This document shows, piece after piece, positions 6,077 through 11,064 of a DNA stretch of 11,064 bases. The notes under the pieces are model-generated. The model did no database searches, had not been told where the DNA came from, and saw only the letters and a list, made by a program, of their open reading frames with translations. The translations under genes and the position numbers were made by a program. This DNA comes from Pseudomonadota bacterium (lineage in GTDB: Bacteria; Desulfobacterota; BSN033; WVXP01; G020346125). Where the stretch lies: NCBI GenBank assembly GCA_030608745.1, contig JAUWDQ010000071.1:1-11064 (forward strand), in the 5' to 3' direction. Each line of letters begins with the position of its first letter. Position 1 is the first letter of the stretch.

Positions 6077-6937
6077 TCATCGCTTCCTCGTATAATCGTA
6101 AACCCCTTTGTCCGTCTTCCTGCCGAGACGGCCAGCCTTCACGTACTTGACGAGGAGTGGACAAGGTCTATATTTCTCTCCCAGCCGTTCATGAAGAAAC
6201 TCAAGCACACTCAGACGGGTATCCAATCCCACCAAGTCCACCAGTTCAAAAGGGCCCATGGGGTGGTTCAGTCCCAGTTTGAGAGCCTTGTCGATATCCT
6301 CCGCACGGGCAACCCCCTCCTGCAAAAGGTAGAAGGCTTCGTTTCCTATGAGGACATTGATCCGGCTCGTCACGAAGCCCGGCGATTCCTTCACCTCAAC
6401 CGTCTCCTTCCCCATGCCTTCGGCGACCTCCTTGGTGATCTGATACGTGTCATCGCTTGTTTCCAAGCCCCGGACAATCTCCACCAACCTCATGAGATGC
6501 ACAGGGTTGAAGAAATGAATCCCGATACATTTTTCAGGTCGCTGGGTAACGGCGGCCATCTCGGTAATACTCAAGGCGGAGGTATTCGACGCGAATACAA
6601 CGTCCTTTCCGCACAGCTGGTCAGCCTTCCGGAAGATCTCCAACTTGAGCTCGATCTTCTCCGGGACCGCCTCGATGACCATGTCCGCTTCCCGAACACC
6701 CCTTTCCAGATCCACCTCCGATTTCAATCGCCCCAGGGATTGTTCCATCATCTCCCGATCAATTTTTTCCAGTTCCATGCCTTTCTGCAGGTGGCCCTCA
6801 ATTTTGGCAAGGGCCTTCTCCAAGATCTCCGACGAGACATCAACCAACGTGGTCCGGATTCCTCCCAGGGCTGAAACATGGGCTATTCCCGTACCCATCA
6901 GACCAGCCCCAATGATTGTTAGATTTTTTACCTCCAT
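6077..6937 (-). CDS. 3-hydroxyacyl-CoA (3-hydroxybutyryl-CoA) dehydrogenase
   Basis: The 286-residue protein is a complete short-form NAD-dependent 3-hydroxyacyl-CoA dehydrogenase, oxidising a 3-hydroxyacyl-CoA to the 3-oxoacyl-CoA (or the reverse) in the cytoplasm. The N-terminal Rossmann fold shows IIGAGLMGTGIA (8-19). Active-site elements are Ser120 in ASNTSALS, His141 in GIHFFNPVHLM and Glu153 in LVEIVRG. The C-terminal dimerisation domain carries NHPMGPFEL (224-232). At the usual Asn of the V-N-R motif this protein has Ser191 (TSR), a change I recall from a common bacterial clade of this family. Length is typical (about 282-290). GAGGTGA lies a few bases before the ATG at 6937. It has its own promoter and is richer in G+C than the operon to its left. 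Its likely partners are the crotonase at the left edge and a thiolase not seen here. Confidence 0.95.
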   Translation of the reverse strand: MEVKNLTIIGAGLMGTGIAHVSALGGIRTTLVDVSSEILEKALAKIEGHLQKGMELEKIDREMMEQSLGRLKSEVDLERGVREADMVIEAVPEKIELKLEIFRKADQLCGKDVVFASNTSALSITEMAAVTQRPEKCIGIHFFNPVHLMRLVEIVRGLETSDDTYQITKEVAEGMGKETVEVKESPGFVTSRINVLIGNEAFYLLQEGVARAEDIDKALKLGLNHPMGPFELVDLVGLDTRLSVLEFLHERLGEKYRPCPLLVKYVKAGRLGRKTDKGVYDYTRKR

Positions 6938-6973
6938 CTCATCACCTCATGCCCTTAATTTTTTCCCGCTTTC

Positions 6974-7003
6974 ATAATACCAAAAAAACGACTCATTTGG
7001 AAA
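6974..7003 (-). promoter_or_regulatory. Sigma70-like promoter for the 3-hydroxyacyl-CoA dehydrogenase gene
   Basis: On the minus strand TTTCCA (7003-6998) and TATTAT (6979-6974) are 18 bases apart. The -10 matches the consensus at five of six positions, the -35 at four. Transcription would start near 6967, giving a leader of about 30 bases that contains the GAGGTGA ribosome site. Confidence 0.45.
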
Positions 7004-7011
7004 ATCCCGAA

Positions 7012-7067
7012 AAATGCAATTCGCTGGCAATCTTTCATGGGAATCGTGAATAATCGAGGTTGCATTT
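7012..7067. repeat. Spaced inverted repeat in the divergent promoter region (possible operator)
   Basis: AAATGCAA (7012-7019) and TTGCATTT (7060-7067) are perfect reverse complements, with centres 48 bases apart, in the 229-base gap between divergent genes. The right arm overlaps the candidate -35 of the rightward promoter and the left arm lies just upstream of the leftward -35. The placement suggests a two-site operator, but no regulator gene is present and chance is not excluded. Confidence 0.3.
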
Positions 7068-7087
7068 AAAAACCATTGGAGTATCAT
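7060..7087 (+). promoter_or_regulatory. Candidate promoter of the DUF4387-AtuA genes
   Basis: TTGCAT (7060-7065) and TATCAT (7082-7087) are 16 bases apart. The -10 matches five of six consensus positions, the -35 only three. The leader would be about 73 bases and includes an unused AAGGAGG (7088-7094) with no start codon at a useful distance. Confidence 0.28.
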
Positions 7088-7166
7088 AAGGAGGCGCCTA
7101 CTCGGGCCTTACAGGGGGAACGGGAGAATTTATTACATCATAACAATATTCTTTAAGTGAAGTCTC

Positions 7167-7487
7167 ATGAAACTCCGAGAACTGGCTCGGGTTATCAGGA
7201 GCAAGAACGCCGGGCCCTTTTTACTCACCCTTGATGTGCTCTTTCCAACAATTGAAGCCTTTGAAAGAGTTAGGGATTCAGGGGTTATCAACGTTGACAC
7301 TATTTCCAAGCTCTATGGTGTGCCACCGGAAGGCATCAAAATAATCCCCTATCCACCGGGCTTGGCCTTTAAGATCACCATGGTGCGACCAATCGTTTCA
7401 GGTGACATCGTGGATACGGATGTTTATGGTGCTCAACAGCATACTCCATTGTTGGACCTCATCGTTCCCCTGTATAGATCAACATAA
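7167..7487 (+). CDS. DUF4387 family protein, small partner of an AtuA-like protein
   Basis: The 106-residue protein matches the DUF4387 pattern: LRELARVIRSKNAGPF at the start, LDVLFPTIEAFERVRDSGV in the middle and PRPIVSGDI-like plus VYGAQQHTPLL at the end. The family is small, soluble and of unknown biochemical role. It is usually encoded directly before an AtuA/DUF1446 protein, as here, and in some proteins the two domains are fused. No signal peptide or membrane segment is visible. The ATG at 7167 is the first start after an in-frame TGA at 7158-7160; the ribosome site is poor (AAGTGAAG). The stop is three bases from the next ATG, which implies co-translation and probably a complex. Its function in acyclic terpenoid catabolism is known only by association. 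Confidence 0.85.
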   Translation: MKLRELARVIRSKNAGPFLLTLDVLFPTIEAFERVRDSGVINVDTISKLYGVPPEGIKIIPYPPGLAFKITMVRPIVSGDIVDTDVYGAQQHTPLLDLIVPLYRST

Positions 7488-7490
7488 CGG

Positions 7491-8861
7491 ATGGCCAAAG
7501 CAATGCAAGAACTGCGGTGTTATGCTGCCTCGGGACAGCTTGGTTATGGAATTCCCAAAGACTCCTTCAACAGGGGAATCAAGAAGAGGCCCCATTTCAT
7601 AGGGGCGGATATGGGGTCAATTGATGTAGGTCCTTTCCACCTGGGCTCGGGGAAAATGGCCCCGGGAAAGGCCTCCGCCAAAAGGGATCTCGGACTTCTG
7701 TTGCGAGCCAGTAAAAAGTCTGAGATTCCACTCATCATTGGTTCCGCGGGAACAGCTGGAGGGAAACCTCATCTTCTGGATACCGTTGAAATGGTGCGTG
7801 AAATTTCTACCGAGCATGGCCTCCATTTTCGCCTTGCCGTTATTCATGCGGAAATAGAGAAAAACCTCATTAAAAGTGCGTTAACAAAAGGGAGGATAAG
7901 ACCATGCGGGCCGGTTCCGGATCTAACTGCGCATGAGGTGGATCGTAGCGTTAGAATCGTGGCCCAAATGGGTACTGAACCCCTCATATCTGCCCTTGGT
8001 GCGGGAGCCGAGGTGGTAGTAGCTGGGAGGGCTTGTGACACGAGCATATTTGCTGCAATTCCACAGATGAAAGGCTACGATCGGGGGCTTTTCATGCATA
8101 TGGCAAAGATTATTGAATGTACTTCAATCTGTGCCGAACCGGGAGGCAGGGACCCGATTATGGGGTACTTGTATCAGGACTCCTTTGTTCTCGAGTCACA
8201 GCACCCTCTGCGGAAGTGCACGGCAGTATCGGTTGCAGCGCATAGTCTTTATGAGCAGGCAGACCCCTATCGGTTCTCCGAGCCTGGGGGAATCCTTGAT
8301 TTGAGCAACGCCCAATTTGAGGAAATTGATGAATGGCGTACGAAGGTTTGGGGGGCGCAGTGGATACCAGCCGATGAATATACGGTAAAGCTGGAAGGGG
8401 CCTGCTGGGTGGGGGTGAGATGTATTGTTATTGGAGGGGTAACCGATCCAATCATGATCGCTCAAATAGATAAAATTGCCGAACAGGTCCCGGAACTCGT
8501 AAGAGAACTCCTCAGCGAGGAGATCCCTCCTGAAACCTACCATCTTAACTTCCGTATTTACGGACTCAACGGCGTAACGGGTCCTCTGAGGCCTCGGGGA
8601 ACATTCGTTCCCCAGGAAGTCTTTATCATGGTAGATGTGGTGGCAAAGGATGCCGAAACGGCCAAAACCGTTTGCGGCGTCGCTAAACAGAACCTCCTTC
8701 ATTTCGGCTATCCAGGTAGACTTGCCACTGGGGGAAACCTTGCTTTCCCCTTTACCCCTCCAGAGATTCTTGTTGGAGACACGTATAGGTTCAATGTGTA
8801 CCATCTTATGGAAGTTGATGACCCCCTTGCCCTCTTTCCCATTGAGTTACATGACATTTGA
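7491..8861 (+). CDS. Acyclic terpene utilization AtuA family protein (DUF1446)
   Basis: The 456-residue protein is a full-length AtuA/DUF1446 member. The diagnostic N-terminus contains SGQLGYGIP, FIGADMGSIDVGPFHLGSG and GSAGTAGGKPHL. The middle contains VVAGRACDTSIFAA and the C-terminal part contains FRIYGLNGVTGPL and GNLAFPFTPPE. AtuA was named from the Pseudomonas citronellol/geraniol gene cluster, but its reaction is not established. Homologues paired with DUF4387 also occur near CoA-transferases and class I hydro-lyases, so a role in branched or dicarboxylic acid catabolism is likely. No membrane segment is seen. The ATG at 7491 has no clear Shine-Dalgarno, and translation is probably coupled to the DUF4387 gene three bases upstream; an ATG at 7503 is an alternative. 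The next gene starts within or just after its end. Confidence 0.87.
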   Translation: MAKAMQELRCYAASGQLGYGIPKDSFNRGIKKRPHFIGADMGSIDVGPFHLGSGKMAPGKASAKRDLGLLLRASKKSEIPLIIGSAGTAGGKPHLLDTVEMVREISTEHGLHFRLAVIHAEIEKNLIKSALTKGRIRPCGPVPDLTAHEVDRSVRIVAQMGTEPLISALGAGAEVVVAGRACDTSIFAAIPQMKGYDRGLFMHMAKIIECTSICAEPGGRDPIMGYLYQDSFVLESQHPLRKCTAVSVAAHSLYEQADPYRFSEPGGILDLSNAQFEEIDEWRTKVWGAQWIPADEYTVKLEGACWVGVRCIVIGGVTDPIMIAQIDKIAEQVPELVRELLSEEIPPETYHLNFRIYGLNGVTGPLRPRGTFVPQEVFIMVDVVAKDAETAKTVCGVAKQNLLHFGYPGRLATGGNLAFPFTPPEILVGDTYRFNVYHLMEVDDPLALFPIELHDI

Positions 8862-8932
8862 AAAATGCTCAAGACCAGGGGATTCTCCCTCTTGCCGAAG
8901 CCAGCCGGAATCACAGTAATGGGGATTTTCTC

Positions 8933-9790
8933 ATGAGAGCCCAAATAATGCTTACGCCTTCGGAATCTAAGAAGCTTATAGCCAAAGCTATCGCGGCGAT
9001 GGAGCCGGTTAAGAAAGCCAGGGAAAAGGGATTGATCATTATCCATCCCAGCAGCACCACGCTCTTCTTAGTCGAAGAACTGATTGGAACAAGGCCTCAG
9101 GGAGTGTGGGTGTGCGGTTTGGTCCTTCCCAAAGGCATGTGCGTCAGCAGGGAGAGACAGAAATTCGGCTTCCACGGCCGACTTGGCTCAAAGGAGGGGG
9201 GGCATGACATAGGCCAATTTCCGTTTTCCTGGGTTTTGGAAAAGGGAGTATACCGGACGGGGGTTTCCCTGGCTTCCCTTCTGGATAAGATGGGAAAGGG
9301 AGATGTCTATGTCAAAGGGGCCAACGCCATCGACCCTGAAGGGAAGGTTGGAGTGCTCTATGCCAGTTCAGGGGCGGGGACCGTTGGGAAGATTATCGCT
9401 GCCTCCAGGGAAAAGGGCTTTACGATCCTTCTTCCCATCGGCCTGGAGAAGCTCATCCCCACACCAATAGCCCGGGCGGCCAAAGTTGCCAGCAGGGAAA
9501 GGACGGATTCGGCCATGGGTATTCCCGTGGGATTGATCCCTGTTCCTGGAAAGGCGGTGACCGAGGTTGAGGCCATTGATATCCTCTCCGGGGCTCAGGC
9601 CGTTGCTGTGGCTGCCGGAGGATTGGGAGGTGCCGAGGGGTCTGTCACATTAGTCATCCGAGGACCAAAAGAGAGGGTGACCCGGGCACTTCAAATCGTA
9701 AGGGATGTTAAGGGTGCTACCCTTCCGGAGATTTTTTCGACAGATTGCGAGACCTGTTCCTATCCCACCTGTCATTTGAGGAGGGCTTGA
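8933..9790 (+). CDS. Unnamed conserved-looking protein with a C-terminal Cys cluster, third gene of the AtuA operon
   Basis: I do not recognise a named family. From the ATG at 8933 (GGGGA about seven bases upstream) the product has 285 residues. A TTG at 8858, overlapping the AtuA stop, would add 25 residues of low-complexity, unconvincing sequence. Visible features are a strand-then-loop IIIHPSSTTLFLVEEL (about 35-50), VYVKGANAIDPEGKVG (about 127-142) and a glycine-rich VAAGGLGGAEGSV. The end holds CETCSYPTC, giving Cys272, Cys275 and Cys280 in a C-x2-C-x4-C arrangement that could bind zinc or an Fe-S cluster. The S-T-T and G-A-N-A-I-x-x-x-G segments recall the NagB/RpiA/CoA-transferase or LUD-domain fold; that is only a resemblance. 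No signal peptide or membrane helix is apparent. It is co-directional with AtuA and ends one base from the opposing hydratase gene. Confidence 0.75.
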   Translation: MRAQIMLTPSESKKLIAKAIAAMEPVKKAREKGLIIIHPSSTTLFLVEELIGTRPQGVWVCGLVLPKGMCVSRERQKFGFHGRLGSKEGGHDIGQFPFSWVLEKGVYRTGVSLASLLDKMGKGDVYVKGANAIDPEGKVGVLYASSGAGTVGKIIAASREKGFTILLPIGLEKLIPTPIARAAKVASRERTDSAMGIPVGLIPVPGKAVTEVEAIDILSGAQAVAVAAGGLGGAEGSVTLVIRGPKERVTRALQIVRDVKGATLPEIFSTDCETCSYPTCHLRRA

Positions 9791-9791
9791 T

Positions 9792-10409
9792 CTATTTCTC
9801 CGCAAACTCCAAACCTTCGATTCCCAATTTTCGATAAATCTCCGTCACTCGGGAGTCGATATGGCGGTCGATTTCGTCGAAATGAGAGTTTCCCTTTGTA
9901 TCTGCTCCCACCACGAGGGGACCGAAATCCTTCACCCGTAAGATCCACGTTGCTTCGGGCAATCCGAGCTCCAGCCAGTGGACCTCCTCCGTTGATTCCA
10001 CCATGGTGGCGTAAGCCCCTGCGAATACACCCGCTCTGACCAAATGGATGCAGCCATACTTTCGGAGGGCTTCCCGCGTCTCCTTACCTACCTTTCCCTT
10101 TCCAATGATGGCCCTGAGACCCAGCCTCCGAATTGCCTCCGGCTCCCATTTGTTGAATCGGATGCTCGTCGTCATGCTCATTGCGCGCATCCTCCAGCCC
10201 TCCCCAACCTTCTCCACAATGGGACCGCTGTGGACCATCACGTTATGCCGTTTTGAGTCGAAGGGCGGGATATTCCCCCGGTCAATGAAATGAATGTGGA
10301 ATTGGGATCGACACGTGAAGAGGTGGCCCGTGAAAATCACGATGTCTCCAACCCTCAATTGCTCCACGTCTTTTCTCGAGAGTGGGGTCCTGAGACTGAT
10401 CGGTGTCAA
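9792..10409 (-). CDS. Class I fumarase / L(+)-tartrate dehydratase-type hydro-lyase, beta subunit
   Basis: The 205-residue protein is the C-terminal (beta) half of a two-subunit class I Fe-S hydro-lyase. It looks closer to E. coli TtdB (about 201 residues) than to the fumarase A C-terminus. TPLSRKDVEQLRVGDIV matches the TtdB start, TGHLFTCRSQFH corresponds to TG-x-L-x-T-C-R-x-x-x-H, and EVHWLELGLPEATW and VKDFGPLVV are TtdB-like. TTSIRF keeps the T-T-S-x-R substrate motif, but the usual preceding G-P is S-M. GKGKVGKETREAL is the family glycine loop. The complex dehydrates or hydrates a hydroxydicarboxylate such as malate, tartrate or citramalate; class I fumarases with mesaconase activity are known. 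The TTG at 10409 is chosen because the AGGAG at the end of the alpha gene lies ten bases before it and homology begins there. The open frame continues further upstream only as overlap with the alpha gene. Confidence 0.88.
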   Translation of the reverse strand: MTPISLRTPLSRKDVEQLRVGDIVIFTGHLFTCRSQFHIHFIDRGNIPPFDSKRHNVMVHSGPIVEKVGEGWRMRAMSMTTSIRFNKWEPEAIRRLGLRAIIGKGKVGKETREALRKYGCIHLVRAGVFAGAYATMVESTEEVHWLELGLPEATWILRVKDFGPLVVGADTKGNSHFDEIDRHIDSRVTEIYRKLGIEGLEFAEK

Positions 10410-10416
10410 GTCTCGC

Positions 10417-11064
10417 CTACTCCTTTCTTTTGAACCATTCGGGCCATTCCCGCTCTTCAATGCTTCCATCACCATACACCCGGATGGTGGCAATGCGTGC
10501 TGCCGGGCACTGGACTGAAAGGGCCGCTGAAAAGCCAGCCAGATGTCCCATGGCATACTCGATATGCACATCCAGAACTGTGGTCTTTCCACCCATCCCA
10601 AGAGGCCCAATTCCTGCCATGTTGAGGGCTTCAAGCAACTCCAACTCGAGCTTGCCCACGCTCTCCTCAGGGTGCCTATCCCCGATTTTCCGAAGGACGG
10701 CAGCCTCCTTGGCTAGCTTCATGGCCAGATCGGATGTCCCCCCAACGCCCACGCCCACGATGTTGGGAGGACACGTTCCTCCGGTCCTATTACCGTGAAC
10801 AACGAAGCTGTCAATGACGAATTTCTTGATTCCCGGGAGACCGTCAGCGTGGAGAAGCACTTTGAAGGCTGGGCCAAACACCTCTGTCCCGCCACCCTTG
10901 GGCGCCGAAGTCAATTCAATGAAATCGATGTCGGCGTCAAAATGATAGACGATGTGGGGCATGTGAGCTCCCACGTTCGTCCCCGGATTCTCCCGGGTGA
11001 AGGGATTGATCACCGTCGGCCGAATCAAGGCATCCCCCGTAGCCTTCTGCACCGCGGTCCTTAT
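10417..11064 (-). CDS. Class I fumarase / L(+)-tartrate dehydratase-type hydro-lyase, alpha subunit, C-terminal part
   Basis: The gene enters from the right edge; about 215 C-terminal residues are visible, beginning IRTAVQKATGDALIRP. KGGGTEVFGPAFKVLL, LPGIKKFVID, GGTCPPNIVGVGVGGTSDLA, GIGPLGMGGKTTVLDVHIEYA and SVQCPAARIATIRVY are hallmark alpha-subunit segments. The Cys in GGTCPP and the Cys in VQCPAAR correspond to the second and third ligands of the catalytic [4Fe-4S] cluster; the first must lie beyond the edge. A GTG at 11052 is not a real start, since homology continues in frame to the window end. The stop is seven bases from the beta-subunit TTG, and the last codons supply its ribosome site. 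Fumarate/malate, tartrate and mesaconate/citramalate are all possible substrates. Confidence 0.92.
   Translation of the reverse strand: MRTAVQKATGDALIRPTVINPFTRENPGTNVGAHMPHIVYHFDADIDFIELTSAPKGGGTEVFGPAFKVLLHADGLPGIKKFVIDSFVVHGNRTGGTCPPNIVGVGVGGTSDLAMKLAKEAAVLRKIGDRHPEESVGKLELELLEALNMAGIGPLGMGGKTTVLDVHIEYAMGHLAGFSAALSVQCPAARIATIRVYGDGSIEEREWPEWFKRKE

Noticed and set aside
5970..6164. Small 64-codon minus-strand frame overlapping the end of the dehydrogenase gene
   Set aside because: It overlaps the dehydrogenase in another frame, is rich in Arg, and has no support as a gene.
6062..6874. A 270-codon open frame on the plus strand opposite the dehydrogenase
   Set aside because: It is the antisense shadow of a clearly conserved 3-hydroxyacyl-CoA dehydrogenase; its translation is rich in Pro, Arg and His and resembles no family.
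7088..7166. AAGGAGG at 7088-7094 as the ribosome site of an extra small gene upstream of the DUF4387 gene
   Set aside because: No ATG, GTG or TTG with a lasting open frame lies at a suitable distance, and an in-frame stop precedes the DUF4387 ATG.
8196..8804. A 202-codon open frame on the minus strand inside the AtuA gene
   Set aside because: It lies fully within a conserved family gene on the other strand, with no ribosome site and no recognisable motif.
10410..10634. N-terminal extension of the hydratase beta subunit overlapping the alpha gene
   Set aside because: The extra 75 codons are an out-of-frame reading of the conserved alpha-subunit C-terminus. Homology to TtdB starts at the TTG at 10409.

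Overview
The window looks like a piece of the chromosome of a strictly or facultatively anaerobic bacterium. The reasons are a B12-dependent acyl-CoA mutase split into two genes, a two-subunit oxygen-sensitive (class I, Fe-S) fumarase/tartrate-dehydratase type hydro-lyase, a Cat1/AarC-type CoA-transferase and a DUF4387-AtuA pair. Uncultured Desulfobacterota or Chloroflexota-like lineages would fit; the sequence alone does not settle the phylum. There are no RNA genes, mobile elements or CRISPR arrays. All named proteins were recognised from motifs by eye.

Layout, left to right. (1) Positions 1-5729, minus strand, read from right to left: a tight operon of CoA-transferase, acyl-CoA mutase catalytic subunit, B12-binding subunit, succinyl-CoA-synthetase-type beta and alpha subunits, and the first 33 codons of an enoyl-CoA hydratase/isomerase. 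Several junctions have 0-7 bases between genes. A good sigma70-like promoter lies at 5793-5820. (2) Positions 5821-6076: no gene, but several small inverted repeats. (3) Positions 6077-6937, minus: a 3-hydroxyacyl-CoA dehydrogenase with its own promoter. (4) Positions 6938-7166: divergent promoter region with a spaced inverted repeat. (5) Positions 7167-9790, plus: DUF4387 protein, AtuA-family protein and an unnamed conserved-looking protein with a C-terminal Cys cluster. (6) Positions 9792-11064, minus: beta subunit and the C-terminal part of the alpha subunit of a fumarase/L-tartrate-dehydratase-type hydratase, converging on the unnamed gene with a single base between stop codons.

Taken at face value, the left operon moves CoA onto a dicarboxylic acid (transferase or ligase), rearranges its carbon skeleton (B12 mutase) and passes the product to beta-oxidation (crotonase, 3-hydroxyacyl-CoA dehydrogenase). 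The textbook reading is the methylmalonyl-CoA/succinyl-CoA branch of propionate metabolism. Aligned by eye to characterised homologues, however, at least four proteins of this operon depart from canonical residues at functional sites. The CoA-transferase has Gly where the catalytic Glu is expected. The mutase has lost the Tyr before its active-site His and the H-x-Q and H-T-N motifs. The B12 subunit has Ser where Lys is usual. The ligase beta subunit has Ala at the succinate-binding Asn. The mutase nevertheless keeps the Tyr/Arg pair that defines methylmalonyl-CoA-type carboxylate recognition. This concerted drift in one operon is the most interesting signal in the window and suggests a specialised, perhaps undescribed, (alkyl)succinyl/malonyl-CoA pathway rather than ordinary propionate metabolism.

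Sampled base composition changes across the window: about 38-48% G+C in sampled lines of the left operon and about 55-57% in the dehydrogenase and the unnamed gene on the right.
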